Shown here: positions 10,651 to 22,698 of the stretch, piece after piece
Position numbering within the stretch: position 1 is the stretch's first letter
Layout of the letters: every line of letters begins with the position of its first letter
Source: Ilyonectria destructans
Taxonomy: Eukaryota > Ascomycota > Sordariomycetes > Hypocreales > Nectriaceae
Length of the DNA stretch: 64,000 nt
Assembly (NCBI GenBank): GCA_020740775.1
Contig: JAHEWK010000009.1
Location: 2,728,001 to 2,792,000 of the forward strand
Direction of reading: 5' to 3'
Notes under the pieces: model-generated
Database searches by the model: none
Told to the model about the DNA's origin: nothing
Seen by the model: the letters and a program-made list of their open reading frames with translations, nothing else
Program-made: the position numbers and the translations under genes

Positions 10651-12254
10651 ATGGCGATAGCTAAGGAAGACCCCATCAACAAAGCTGCGCCCTCCGGCGT
10701 CAGTGTGCTCATTGCCGGCGCAGGCATCGCAGGACTCCTATGCGGATTGGAGTGCCACCGAAACGGAATGGACGTCACTCTGCTGGAAAGGGAGCCAACA
10801 AGTAGCCCTGCTGGTAAGTCTCAGCAAACATATAGCCTGAGCGAATAGAAGTAAAGTATGCTAACGAGTTGTCATAAGTAGGGGATTTCGTGGTGGTAGG
10901 ACCAAGCGCCAAGCGGATCATCCAGAAGAATTGGCCTGGTTGGACAAAGGAGTGGGAGAAGCTTCAGTGGAATGCTGAGATATCGTATTTCAAACACGAC
11001 GGAGAGCCCATTATCGGTGGCTTCCAATTCCCCGATGCTACCGGCAAATTGTTCCTTCGGCCAGAGATTCACAAGATGATGATTGCCGAGGTTGAGAGAC
11101 TCGGCATCAAGATCCTGTTCAACGCAAGAGTTGTTGACTACTTTGAAGACCAAGCCAAGGCGGGGGTCAAGCTGGCAGATGGACAGACAATGACAGCTGA
11201 CGTGGTTGTCGCCGCAGATGGTGTTCATTCCAAGTCGTGGAAGGTTGTTGTTGGGGACAAGCCTCAACAGACATCTAGTGGATATTCCGCTTATCGAACA
11301 TGCTATCCAGCGGAGATTGCCTTGCGAGATCCCCTGGTGAAGTCATGGTGGGGTCCATATCTGGAATCTGGTAAAGAAGTGTTCCAGTTCTTCCTCGGCC
11401 CGGATACGCATGCCAATATTCTCTTTGGGAAAGATACGGTTTGCTGGTCGCTGTTCCACAAGGTAATATTTGGACCTGCCATTGGCTGATGAGGATTCCT
11501 GAGAGCTAATAAATCGTGAAGGATTCGAACGACACCTCTGAGGAGAACTGGAATGCACGTTTGAACGCTGACACGGCCGTCGCCGAGTTTGAGAAGATTG
11601 CAGGGTGGTCTCCAACGGTACTGGCCCTGGTCAAGACCACGCCCCCCGGAGGTGTAAATGATTACCGGATGATGTGGAGAGATCCGCAGCCGACACAAGC
11701 CTCTCCGCTGGGCAGAATCATCCAGATTGGTGATGCTTGCCACACGTTCCTGCCCACGTCCGCTAACGGTGCTGTTCAAGCCATGGAGGACGGTGCATCT
11801 CTTGCCGCATGTCTACGCATGGGTGGGAAGGACGTCCGGTTGGCGACTAAAGTCCACAGCCTGTTGAGGTTCGAGCGAATTTCTTCTGCACAGCTGATGG
11901 GGTTTATGAATCGCGAGACCCTTCACAACACAGACTGGGACGCTGTGAAAGCCAATCCAATGAAGGTGCGCCGGGGACCGGGCTGGTGGATCGGCAGACA
12001 TGACCCCGAGCAGTAAGTTATTGGAAGTACCCGTAGTGGCAGATGGAGGCTAACAAGATAAATGCAGATACGCTGTGGATAACTATCATGCGGCAGCTCT
12101 CCATATCACGAACGGAACGCCATTCGAGAATACGAACCTTCCAGACAACTATAAGTACAAACCGTGGAGCATCGAGCAAATCGAAGCGGAGATGAAATCC
12201 CCTGGGTTTAAGCCAAATGAGGTCTTCATGGATGGCGGCGATCTCGAGTCTTAG
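10651..12254 (+). CDS. FAD-dependent monooxygenase, salicylate hydroxylase-like
   Basis: Four exons (10651-10813, 10882-11462, 11522-12012, 12068-12254) give 473 aa. The Rossmann dinucleotide-binding motif GAGIAG with a following acidic LLER is at residues 20-45. The VVVAADGVHS (DG) motif lies near residue 165 and the GDACHTFLP (GD) motif at residues 318-319. This is the group A flavoprotein hydroxylase plan, where NAD(P)H and O2 hydroxylate a phenolic ring, often with decarboxylation as in salicylate hydroxylase. The ATG at 10651 has a better context and sits next to the FAD motif. An in-frame ATG at 10612 would add 13 residues. Splice sites are GTAAGT, GTAATA and GTAAGT with AG acceptors. 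It is convergent with the amidohydrolase gene. Confidence 0.9.
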
Positions 12255-12617
12255 TTGTTTCAAGTGTGAAGCGGCTACACGCATCAGAACTTAGTCTCTT
12301 AGTCTTGAAGTGTTTTGATCCTAGAGTCTGTGATTCAATATACATCCGTTCCCAAAGCAAGTGGTACTATCCCAACTTCTGAAGACCCTATCCTCTTAGC
12401 ATGGTTTTACAGACTTTGTACGTTGAGAATAAGCAGATGGAAAGATCAAAACACATGTGCCAACGCTAGTCTTGGAGGATTGCAAATGATAATTACACAA
12501 GACCCGGAGAGCGCAAAATTGTTGATGAGGAACCACTGCCATTGAGAATTATGTTGACTAGCAAGAAGCGAGTCGGTCTCAAGGTCACAGAGTCATGATC
12601 CCTCAAGTTTTATCGTA
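12255..12617. other. Intergenic region between convergent genes
   Basis: 363 bp with no gene. It contains the 3' ends of the FAD monooxygenase and amidohydrolase transcripts. Confidence 0.5.
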
Positions 12618-13604
12618 CTACTTAGGGAGATTCAACCCCAGAAGATCCTTCGCATTCTGATAACATACCATTTCGAACTGTTCCTGATCTACAAGCCCAG
12701 ACTCTCTCAGTTCTTTCAGCCACTTGATCCCCAATTCCATGGGCGCAAACGGATAGTCTATACTGAACATAATTCTATCCATCCTGGTATTCCTCATCAT
12801 GCAAGCCATCGGGCCGAGTTCATACACACCGCTGGTGGTAAACCAGAGGTTCTCGTCGTACACTTGGTTGAACAGCCTCTTCAAGTCTCCCCATGGCTGT
12901 GTCTCCGATGACTTGACAATCCGTTCTTTCCAGAAGGGTAACGACTCCCCAAAGTGTCCCAGGATGATCTTCAATTTAGGGAACCGGTCAAACACTCCGC
13001 TCGCATACAGACGAAGAACGTGCGTTGCCGTATCAAAGTGCCAGCCAAACGTAGCCATAGCCATGCAATTTGCGGCACCCGTGGAGTAAGATCCTTTGTA
13101 CCATTCCATCATCTTGTCGGTGGCAAAGGCTGGATGCAAATATATGGGAGCATCGAGGCTCTCGGCCGCGGACCAGAAGACGTCATATTGGGGTCCTTCG
13201 AAATACACACCATCGACGTGGTTATCGATCAAGGCGCCACAGAACCCTAAGTCCTGGATGCAGCGCCTCAATTCATCGGCGGCCTTTTGTGGCTGGGCCA
13301 TGGGCAGAAACGCAAAACCGGCGAATCGAGAGGGATTCGCCTTGACGGCGGCAGCGATTTCATCATTGATCATGCTGCAGACCCTGGGGTCATCCGCAAA
13401 GCCGGCGCCATGGCTGAGGACTTGCATGGACAAGCCGACGGCATCCATATCGGCTATTCGCTGGGCCCCGACATCGAAGACCTTGCTCTCAACACCCATC
13501 TCGGCGACGATGGCCTTGAATTGCCGCATCTCGGTATTTCTGCTCAGGAAGTGTTCCTCTAGAGCGACAATGGGAGGTAGACTATCTTTTTCTGAAGAAG
13601 CCAT
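12618..13604 (-). CDS. Amidohydrolase-2 family protein (2,3-dihydroxybenzoate/gamma-resorcylate decarboxylase-like)
   Basis: A single exon of 328 aa starting at MASSEKDS. The frame is open upstream to 13847, but that extension looks non-coding and the body of the family starts at ALEEHF (Glu and His at residues 16-18). Other metal-site features follow the ACMSD/LigW-like TIM barrel: IYLHPAF, LGHFGESLPFW, and MFSIDYPF with the catalytic Asp. Such enzymes decarboxylate hydroxybenzoates or carboxymuconates without oxygen, using Zn or Mn. Placed beside a salicylate-hydroxylase-like gene and an intradiol dioxygenase, a decarboxylase role on an aromatic acid fits well. The exact substrate is unknown. 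Confidence 0.9.
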   Translation of the reverse strand: MASSEKDSLPPIVALEEHFLSRNTEMRQFKAIVAEMGVESKVFDVGAQRIADMDAVGLSMQVLSHGAGFADDPRVCSMINDEIAAAVKANPSRFAGFAFLPMAQPQKAADELRRCIQDLGFCGALIDNHVDGVYFEGPQYDVFWSAAESLDAPIYLHPAFATDKMMEWYKGSYSTGAANCMAMATFGWHFDTATHVLRLYASGVFDRFPKLKIILGHFGESLPFWKERIVKSSETQPWGDLKRLFNQVYDENLWFTTSGVYELGPMACMMRNTRMDRIMFSIDYPFAPMELGIKWLKELRESGLVDQEQFEMVCYQNAKDLLGLNLPK

Positions 13605-14364
13605 GATGGTGCAGGGTTGTTGTGATAACCGCAAAATTCTTAGTACTGGCAGATTGGTATGATGTGCTATGATTAGATGGGATGGTGAGGCTGTGCAGAT
13701 GCGGGCATAGGGGGAACCGGAGGTGGAGATTGGTATTTGTCTACGAATGGTGTTGAAGAACCTGGTCTGTTGGATGTGGCAGCTTGCTGAGCCGGATACT
13801 GTAAATGCCCCGAATGGCAATTCCAAGGAATCTGCCGCTGTAACCATCGCATTGGTTCTCGTACTCGCGTCCGGGGAGGCATCCGAGCAGGATCTACCGG
13901 TCGCCGAAACAACAAGGAGGCGTAATCCACCGTATCCCTTGTATGAACGATATCCGAGAAGTATGTATCGGAGCGGACTATTTAAGGTGACCCGTTTTTC
14001 CGCGCCTTGCAGTAGAATAGGCCGAGACCGAGGCTACGCCAGCATGAACGGCCTGCATTGATTGGGCCAAGGTTAGTGCCGTAACTCCGGCCCAGCCCAT
14101 TTGAACCGCCCCGGGTTAATACGAATGTGTCGGCCAAACCCCACCGAGCGTTGCGCCGATCCTTCACCTTGGCTTGCCATCGTTACACTCGCCGAGTCAT
14201 GTCGTCGAGGTCGCTGTACGGCTAATGTTCGCCAATTCGGCTATGACCAGGTAAAAATGTCTAAAGGGATTATAAATACGTACGTGACTAGGGCCCTTAG
14301 GAAGGAAAGCCAATAACTACTCGTGATATCACGAAATCATACTGAACGTGTCTCGACTGCCGCC
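13605..14364. promoter_or_regulatory. Divergent promoter of the amidohydrolase and MFS transporter genes
   Basis: A 760-bp region rich in CGG/CCG triplets. At 13953-13972 lies a 5-bp inverted repeat, TCCGA, ten bases, TCGGA, in the form expected for a dimeric Zn2Cys6 regulator. No gene is seen. Confidence 0.45.
13953..13972. promoter_or_regulatory. Candidate Zn2Cys6 binding palindrome, TCCGA-N10-TCGGA
   Basis: The two 5-bp arms are perfect inverted repeats in the shared promoter of the amidohydrolase and transporter genes. The cluster encodes its own Zn2Cys6 protein. Binding is inferred, and the site could be a chance occurrence. Confidence 0.3.
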
Positions 14365-16326
14365 ATGGTCCAGCAAAGTCTTCCAAACAAGAAACCCGAC
14401 ATGCTGGAGCTCATTGAAGCCGAAGTGATTGAGAATGTCACTCTCTCTTATGCCGAGGATAAAGGCGCAGCTTTGTCACCAGAGCATCGGGGGCATCTCG
14501 AGGGCCGCCACGGCACTGTCAACAAGACTCCTCTTCCCAGTGCAGACCCAGAGGACCCCCTGAACTGGCCGGATTGGAAGGTGAGTGCTTTTTACCCTGC
14601 CAAGTTCTCTGTGTGGTACCCTAATAAATAAAAATGTCCAGAAAAACACTGCTCTTCTTACGCTAGCTCTACACTCGCTGATTGCCACCTACTCTCCCAA
14701 CGCAATCAGCCCTGCTTTCATAATCATATCTAGGGACCTTGGTGTTTCTGTCACCGCCGCTACGTATCTTCTCAGCGCTACCTTACTCCCGATGGGGCTC
14801 TCTAGTTTCCTCTGGATACCTATTTCCAATCGATTCGGCCGGCGGCCCATGTGGCTGATGGCGTCTCTGCTTCCCGCATGTTTCAACCTCGGTCTTGCCT
14901 TGACCAAAGACTTTCCCACCATGGTCGTCTTACAAGTTTTAAGCGGTCTTTTCCTATCGCCGTCTCTCACGTTAGTCAGTGCCGTTATCACTGAGCTGTT
15001 TTTTGTGGAAGAAAGGGGCCAGAAAATGGTAAGGCAATATATTCCTTTCCCCCAGAGCTTATTGTAGCTATATAAGCTGACAGAAGGCCTCTTGCAGGGA
15101 CTGTGGACTTCTGCCTTGAATTTAGGGCCGCCGTGTGCCCCGTTCCTTATGGGCTTCGTGGTCGAGCGGACCAACACATACAAATACATCTACTATGTTC
15201 AGGCCGCGGTGAGTTCCTTTACAATCATAAAAGCCATCTGCCCTAACATTATGTTTCCCAGGCTCTCATCCTCGTATTCTTTTTGCATATCTTCTGCACG
15301 CCAGAGACAATGTATAAACCGAGGTTGGATGGCCTCGACAAGTCGAATTTCAAACACCAATATGTCGCCATTGAGAAATACCCAGACTCTCCGCTCGACG
15401 TTGCAACGTTCGCATTTCCGTTGAAGCTCTTTGCATACCCTAATATCGTTATACCAGCCATCATCCAGGCCGTTGTCCTAAATTTTGCCGGTATATTCAT
15501 GACTGTGGAGATCCCCGTCATCTACCCGCAGATTTATGGGTCCACCCCTAGCAAGGTTGGATGTCAATTCATCGGTCTTCTTGTTGGGTATGAATCATCC
15601 TTCGCCACGAACAGTTGCACCACATTGTGCTAAAACTATTCACAGCACGGTAATCGGCGGATGGCTCGGCGGCCGCGGCTCAGATATTTGGATGGAACAG
15701 CACAGGAAAAAGGTGGGCGACCGAGCGGAGCCTGAGCACCGTGTATGGCTCTGCTATCCAGGATACGTCCTGTGCCTCATCGGAGTCCTGGCATTCTGCA
15801 TTGGGTTGGCACGATCCACGCACTTGCACTACACGGTTGTCCCTACGGTGGGAGCGTCCATATTTGCCGCTGGGAATCAGGTTATCGGCAATGTCATGAT
15901 CACATGTGAGTGCCTATTCTCTCACTCGCCACCACAGTCTGTGCTTGCTTGCATTCGTACAACGGCTCCTCTAAACGTATTGCATCTAACGTGGAAACAA
16001 TTTTAGACTCCGTGGATTGTCATGCCAGGTATTCCCACACTATTGGTTTCTTTTTCAACATGTGGCGTACCGTCTTAGGATTTGTAAGTGCTCTCCCCCG
16101 CAAAACCCAGCCATCGGCATTGTGGTGTACTTTAAAGCTGACTCACAACTGGTAGATTGGTCCCTTTTGTTACCCTTCGATGATCGAAAATTGCGGGTAT
16201 TATGGTCTTGCTGGAGTTATGCTTGCGTGTGTAGCTGCACTTAGTCTGGCCCCCACCATAGCCGTTCAGGTGGCCGGCAAAAGGTTCCGAATTCATAAAC
16301 ACGGACATGAAGGAGCCATGGAATGA
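14365..16326 (+). CDS. Major facilitator superfamily transporter (DHA1-like)
   Basis: Seven exons (14365-14580, 14642-15028, 15098-15208, 15262-15587, 15646-15905, 16007-16083, 16156-16326) join in phase to 515 aa. The cytoplasmic N-terminus ends in DPEDPLNWPDWKK, typical of fungal DHA1 drug:H+ antiporter-like proteins. A loop NRFGRRPMW matches the MFS signature between helices 2 and 3. About twelve hydrophobic helices can be traced, with a large central loop (KYPDSPLDVATFAFPLKL). The start at 14365 has a strong GCCGCCATGG context. The upstream in-frame ATG at 14323 is weaker. It is divergent from the amidohydrolase gene and probably carries the cluster substrate or a toxic intermediate across the plasma membrane. 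Confidence 0.88.
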
Positions 16327-16987
16327 GAAGGAATGAGGTGTTTCGTGTTAGCACAGTAAAACAGTTAGATGCTAAATCCCAGAGTGCACAATTTATCTCT
16401 CACGCAGGTTCTATCAAGTGTCTTGTGATGCAGATTGGAAATTTGATTAAATCGTAAGACACTTGGTGGGGCTAAGAAAAGCTCTAAGGGTCGATGGAGC
16501 GGACAGTGTAATAGTAGATACAAGGGACATAGGATTCCGAGGCTGGTGTCACACTGCGTGGATAGGATCACAATGATGATGATGAAAGCTCTTCATTTCT
16601 AGCTAAAGGACGGGCCTAGAGCCCGTCTTATATACATGATGAAGACGGCTGCTGCCGGAGGCGGCAGTCCGTCGCCGCCGCACAGGGGCCGGGGCCCTGT
16701 GGGTCCCGGGGACCGGGATCGTGGTCACAGGGCCGGCTATGTGGTCTGAGAAGGAGAGGAAAGTCGTATTATCTAGGAAATGGCCCCAAAATGTGACAGC
16801 TGGTCATCAAATTAGTCCGCGATGGTTGACGCAATTTGCAGTAGTCAGACCCAATGCCCAAGAGTGCACGTAATAGGTCGTGGATGAGCTATCTAACTTA
16901 ATGGTATACGGTAATGACAGAGATCTTATATCGGTCGCTCCAGTTTTCTGCATCACCATTGAAACCCAGTGGGGGACCATATCTGAG
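16327..16987. other. Intergenic region with a GC-rich hairpin island
   Basis: There is no gene between the convergent transporter and regulator genes. The 16609-16740 part is sharply GC-rich and has several short inverted repeats, described separately. Confidence 0.5.
16609..16740. repeat. GC-rich island with clustered hairpins
   Basis: Three inverted repeats occur in about 130 bp: GACGGGC-ctaga-GCCCGTC (16609-16627, perfect 7-bp stem), CTGCC...GGCAG near 16652-16667, and CACAGGG...CCCTGTG (16681-16701). The composition differs from both flanks. It may be the end of a short mobile element or a transcript terminator region. Confidence 0.4.
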
Positions 16988-19444
16988 TCAGTTCTCACAT
17001 GTTGAAAGGGCAATACTTGAATCTTCCCCAAGCCAGTCCAAAGACGATAAGAGTTCGTCATCTAGCCAGGGGGGTGAGTCCCAACTAATCGGTAGATCTG
17101 TAATTTCGCCGATCGTAAAGTCCTCCGGGCCGGTTAGAATGAGGCTCCCCTGCCCTACTCCGCCACCGACTGCCACATCATGCATCAGCGGGGACCATAC
17201 ACACTTGGTCAGCTGGAGGATGGCCTGAAGGTCAAGTTTAACCCAAGCACGGCCCCGTAGGTCCTGAAGAGAGCCTTAGATAGAAGCACATATTAATGAT
17301 GAACAACAACGAGTAGGTCCATATCGACTCACAAAGAAGGATCTCAGCGATGCCCCAGTAGCGCGAAGTCTTCTGGAGGCTTGTCATCAGAATGTTCAGG
17401 GCATCCAGCAAGGCGAGCTTCTCGGTCGCGTCATGGAGAGTTCGGTTCATCGACTCAAGGGCTAGAAGCGACCCGGCAGTCCACGCTATAGGGAGCGTGA
17501 TGGGATTTGCCTTGCTAAAGAGTTCGGGCGCATATTCGTTGTATGCTGCTGCGATATTAAGGACGTAGGCTATGCAGGCCTTCCAGCTCTGCTCCATCGT
17601 CGAACGATCGTATCGTGGTCCCACGGGCCATTGAAGGTCCAGGGACAAGGGCGGAGCGCTGGACATTGCCCCAGTGCTGCGAGCTGTTAGCAATCCCAAG
17701 TCTCGAACCCGGGTTTACAAGAAAGACTGACATGCAATAAATATTCAACACTTCCAGGCGTTGGCGATGATCTTCGGGGGTCCCGTCTAACTCATGGCGG
17801 GTGGGTAGGAAAAACCAGGGGGGAAGGAATGTAAAGATGGAATTCCAATTTTGTTGGAGGCCTTTTGATTGATGCTGCAGGCTGCATTGTGGATTGTCGA
17901 GGGATAAGCGCCGAAGGTGGATGGCTTGGCATGCTAGAGTGTGTGCGAATATCAGTGCGGCTTGTGTCTTTGCGCCTTGCGATGTGCAGTTTTGCAGCGT
18001 GCACCAGATCCAATCCATCTTGTCGCCCAGCGGGTCAACCTCAACCGGGTCTGAAGTGTCTGCGGCGGGCGTTTCGGAGAGCAAGGCAACTGGGATCGAA
18101 GTAGCCAAGCTCATTCTATCGACGCCTGAAGGAATGAAGGATGTCAGGCTAGAGAAGCAATCTAGCGTGTAGATGGCCCACCAAAGGCAGCGGTTTTCTT
18201 CCTTATCGAGTGCGTTACCGGATCCAACGGCTACCGAGTGTATGTTTTGGTTGTCGATTTGGTGCAGCCGTAGCATATAGGCCATGCGGATGACTCGAGA
18301 GCATTGCTCCCACGCCCCCCTCTGCGGCAAACCCGTGTAATGACAGAAAGCCAAAAGATATGTCGCCTTGACCTCGTAAATAGAGACGGCCTGACCGTTC
18401 TTGCTGACGAGTCCCAATTCGGTGGCTGCTTTACGACTGAAGTACTGTCCCACAAGGATCGGCTCTCCATTACCAATACTGAGAACCTCGGAGAGCATGG
18501 AAAACCGAGAGGATAGCGAAAACATGGCATTTAGGAGAAAGCTCGGTACTTGGCCTGCCTCGTACTGGCGGTAGAAGTTGGCCTTGGAAAATATGGGAAC
18601 AGGCAGCGATACGGACGAGAAATACAATGAGATCCTTTCGGGAATGAATGTGTCAGTACTGAGGGCTAGCCATCGTGGGGGAATGAACGCTCACAAGTGA
18701 AGCTCGATGTTTGCCGGAAGGTACACATCCACAAACATTGGTGAAGCTTGGCCCGCCTCAAAGTATATTCTACCGGGAACATGTCTCGGATGGTTGGGCC
18801 ACTTTATCGCCTCCATAATCGACTGTATCTCGGATGGTAAAGTTGTATCATTCGGTGACAAGCCTGGTTCGACTGCTGGAGGAGTAAGGCGTCCAGACAG
18901 GTTCTGACTCGGTGGATGCAGGGGTGGGAAGCGAGTGTCGTGTCCATTATTCTGGAGAAGGGTTTGTAGGGTTATCTCTTCTGGCGATTGCTCGTGATGC
19001 AAGAGGTTCTCTATTCTGCCTATCATCACGGCGGTACGTTAGTGTATGTCAATGATTCGAACATGCATATGAGTGGTCAGACTTAGTCGACGCTGGATAT
19101 CCATCGAGTTCGGTTTCCTCGAGCCTTTCCGAGGACCAGGCTTCTTGTGGTGTACGGTGTACGCACACGTCCAGTTGTGGTTTGCGCATACGCTACAAGA
19201 TGGCTTTCCCATATTACCTGACATGCATGACGTGAGTCGCCAGGTGGATGTGTTAGAGAGGAATTACGCACATTTCGATTTTCGCCTGTCGAGGGAAAAA
19301 GATAAGAGGCTATTCAGCAATCTCTCCATGCGACTCGACTGCTGTCGACAGAGTCGGGCTGCGGGTGCCTTACCTCTTGCACATATCACACGCTCCAGAC
19401 TTGCGCCTCTCCTTTGTCGACTGTCCGTCCGTCGATTCTACCAT
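16988..19444 (-). CDS. Zn2Cys6 transcription factor with fungal-specific regulatory domain
   Basis: Seven exons (19444-19374, 19285-19272, 19217-19083, 19019-18695, 18634-17732, 17676-17333, 17274-16988) give 692 aa. The zinc cluster is assembled from the first three exons as CX2CX6CX6CX2CX6C (Cys19, 22, 29, 36, 39, 46), followed by a basic KKPGPRKGSRK linker. Exon 2 is only 14 nt, and without it the cluster is broken. Downstream, LISLYFSSVSLPVPIFSKANF and the LWWAIYTLDCFSS segment belong to the fungal_trans domain. The C-terminus is acidic (PPWLDDELLSSLDWLGED) and could activate transcription. It lies among the catabolic genes and is the likely cluster regulator, which is inference from position. 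The exon 3 donor (GTCTGA) is weak, so that junction is least certain. Confidence 0.88.
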
Positions 19445-20390
19445 TTTGACTCTGGCTGGCCGCAAGCCGAAAGGCCTCAGAGTTTGAAGGGTGTGATGAT
19501 GCGGTTGGGGGGTCGCACCTTAAGAACATGCGTGGTCACAGGTGAATTGCCCTGAGCCACCAGGTCTCATAAAGCACAAGAACAAGCGAGCTTGACACGA
19601 AATTTCGGGGAATTCGAGCGGTTTATACTTTGTACATGAATGCGAATACGCTAATCTGACGGAGTTAGGAGCGTTTGGAATCAGTGACGCCCCTATTGGA
19701 CACCATAATCTGGGGATTGCGGGGTAGGATGGATTGCAAAACAATGACTACCGAATCTAGTCCCAACTGGTAGTAGCAGCTGAAGCTTGCACGGGAGACG
19801 GCGGAGAGAAAATACCTATGAGTAAGCGGAACTTTAGGGCGGACACTTCATATCTCGTAGGGGTTGGCATGCTTACTTGAGCTTAGATGGGTCATGGCTT
19901 TGAAGTCATGAAGTGAGCCGAGTGTGTAGCCGTATTCCCGGGTGTTTGGTAATTGGTTCGACCAAAGTGGGCGGTTGTTGGCCCACAATACCAAGGGGTA
20001 ACTATACTAAGATCGCTTAGCTGGTCGGAAATACGGCATTATATTCCACCTTCAGTAAGTCTCATCTCGGACTACTTCGTACTTTCTCGTATTTGTCCTC
20101 TTATGGGCGTGCGGCTTCAACACAAGAACCAAAGGGGCGTGGCTTAGTGCGGCAAAGGCCAATCGGATAACTTCATAAACACAGCATATCCGCGAGGATC
20201 AACGTCATCCGCTCGGAAGATGCCTACGTAGTTAGATTCAGATATATGTAGGGAGATTCAGATAGACTCTGGCCTTGCATCGCCCCGTTATGACTGTCAG
20301 CTTCTCCATAGCTCCAGCCCCTCTGCAATTAGCCAAGCAACCATCCAACGTCAGCCTGCGGTTCCTTCATAACAACCAACGCCATGGCCA
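19445..20390. other. Intergenic region, no gene seen
   Basis: About 0.95 kb with ordinary composition. It contains the regulator promoter and the 3' side of the P450 gene. Short open frames here show no family features. Confidence 0.5.
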
Positions 20391-22162
20391 TCATGCGTCC
20401 GCTTTTCCCAGAGTGGCATGACTAAAGATGACACGCAAGGCTGGTTTCTCCCACAGCAATTGAAAAGTGGATTCTTCAAACCAGCGCGTATTTTTGCTCG
20501 CTTCCGCGAGCTCCCAGTCATAAGCGAAAACCAACTTGGCGAGGAGGATGCGCATCTCCAAGTAGGCAAGGTTGATGCCGATGCACCCACGTGGACCCAG
20601 TGAAAAAGGCTGGCTGGCTTGCTTGTTATCGCCGAAGCCATCGCCAATCCACCGTTCAGGCTTGAAAGACTCCGGTTCATGCCAATGACGCGGATCATGC
20701 TGCGTGGTCCAGGTCGCCGACGAAACAATGGTGCCATGCGGAATGTAATGCCCATCGACCGTTGCTCCCGGAGATAACCTTGGAGGACTCGTGGGAAGAG
20801 GGGTGAAAATACGCAGTCCTTCCTCGATGGTCGCCACTAGATATGGGAGTTTTGCTGTTGCATCCCCTGTAATCTCTTCCAGAGAGCCAAAGGCGCCACG
20901 GAGCTCTGCTTGAAGCTTCCTAAGAACATCTGGATTTCGCAGCAGATAATTTGTGGTTGCCGCCATCGAAGTAGATGTGGTTTCGGATCCCGCGATTAGG
21001 AGGGTGATGGCTTGATTGACCAGTTCTTCACCGGATATTGCGCCTTTCCGCAGCACTTGTGCAAAGAAATCTTTGTTTCCACCGTCAAGCCCCAGCTCAA
21101 GACGCTTCTTTCCCTTCTCTTCTGTAAGTATGGAATGTTCCCGGGCCCGTTCGTACACCTTGGGCATGATGAAAGGCAGTATGAATCGAATAAGAGGTGC
21201 TCTGTTGAGAATGTCCTCCAGCACAACGGTCTTTCCAGCATCGGAGACCAGAGATATCCACGGATGGGTGTGTGCCTGTGCAACGGCGTCGAACGACTCC
21301 CCGAAAGCGAGGTCACCTGAATTCTCAGTTAGTAGACATTCGTTGCCTTGATTGAATGGGGGAAACCACGACACGTTAATACAGTTATGGTTTCTTTCTT
21401 ACCAATGATGTCGAAAGAAACCCAGTGGAAGGCTTCCGTCATATTCACGCCTTTGCTACCCGGCCCTCCAAGCTTGCCAATCTGCTCTAAGAGCAGATTT
21501 ACGTACTTGTGAATGACAGGCTCCTGCTCCCGCAACGCCTGAGTACTGAATCCATTTGCCAAGTACCGCCTCTGCCTCTGGTGTTCTTGAGGATCCAAGG
21601 CAGTGAACACGTTTGGTGGGACGTTTGCTTGATGGTAAAACTTGCTCTTCAAAAAGGGCTTCCTGCCTTTGGAAGCATGAGAATAAATTTCGCGGTAGGT
21701 GTCTGGGTTTGCGAAGGAAAGCTCATTCGGAGCAATGCGAACGACATCTCCTAAAGCGGGCATTAGACATCAGCTGACACATAAAAAAGAGTCTATCCTT
21801 ACCGTATCGCTTGTGTAGTTCTTGAAGCCTAAAAGGGTGAAATCCGCCAACCCAACTGAATCCATAGTAGTGCTATCAAAGTGCGTCAGTACAACGGACT
21901 ACCCGGGTCAACACTAATGAAGCGATTGGAAACTTACGTCGGTAATGGCAGCGAGTTTTGGGCCGGGGAATTTTGCAAGGGGGTGGAAGAAAAGAAGGTA
22001 GATACTTCTAAGCGCAACGGAGAAGCATATCTACTTTTTCAGTTAGTTGAGTGAGCGCTCTTGACTTGTATAGAGTAAAGGACTACCCACCAAGGCAATT
22101 ACTGCGCCTGTTATGCGAAGGGGCGAAGAGAGAATTGAGGAGACGGATGAATGCAGATCCAT
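20391..22162 (-). CDS. Cytochrome P450 monooxygenase
   Basis: Five exons (22162-22091, 22030-21938, 21872-21803, 21750-21403, 21316-20391) join in phase to 502 aa. An N-terminal membrane anchor (ITGAVIAL and on through CFSVALRS) runs into the proline-rich hinge FHPLAKFPGPKLAA. The I-helix oxygen-binding motif is AGSETTS. The K-helix ExxR is EEGLR, PERW is intact, and the haem loop is FSLGPRGCIG with Cys439. All functional motifs are present. The architecture is that of the common fungal benzoate-hydroxylase/isotrichodermin-hydroxylase-like ER P450s, which use a cytochrome P450 reductase. It could hydroxylate the aromatic substrate of the cluster. An ATG at 22243 would add 27 residues before the anchor and seems less likely. 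Confidence 0.9.
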
Positions 22163-22698
22163 TGTTGATTCGCGGCTCTGCTGGTACTTCTTGGTCGCAG
22201 ATTGTGCGAGTGTAATAGTGAAAAAATTTGCGATGGGAGCCATTGACGGTAAGTATTAATACCCTTTCACTCGGGAGATTGGGGACATCTAGATGACTTC
22301 GGAGAATCGGGCCAATATAGTTCAGCCGAAACCAACACTCGCGCATGGACCATTTCTCATAGTTCCCCCAATGATGCTGATCCTTTCCCTTGAGTGACCT
22401 AGCAACGCAGTTCGGTCCAAATATCGGATTTAATGTTCCTTCTCGGAGGCGCAGGTAGCGCAACTACACCGTCTAGTAGGTACTGGTCGTATTGATTACG
22501 AGCCATTCAGCAGCATTGTTTGAACCAAGAGCATCCAGGCAACGCTTTGAGATCCGAGGTACGTATACACGGATCGGCATTATTTACTCCCAGTAAAGGT
22601 TCCTGCCACAGATTGCTAGAATTTTGAACCTACACCCAGCTGGACCTTGAGCCTGTTACCTAGCCTGTGACATTAACTGACTCCATCTCGTGTACACT

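Noticed and set aside
13605..13847. 81-residue N-terminal extension of the amidohydrolase
   Set aside because: The extension lies in the divergent promoter, has low-complexity content unlike the family, and a good ATG immediately precedes the conserved start.
22083..22463. Frames upstream of the P450 start
   Set aside because: They overlap the promoter and first exon in other frames and lack any feature.
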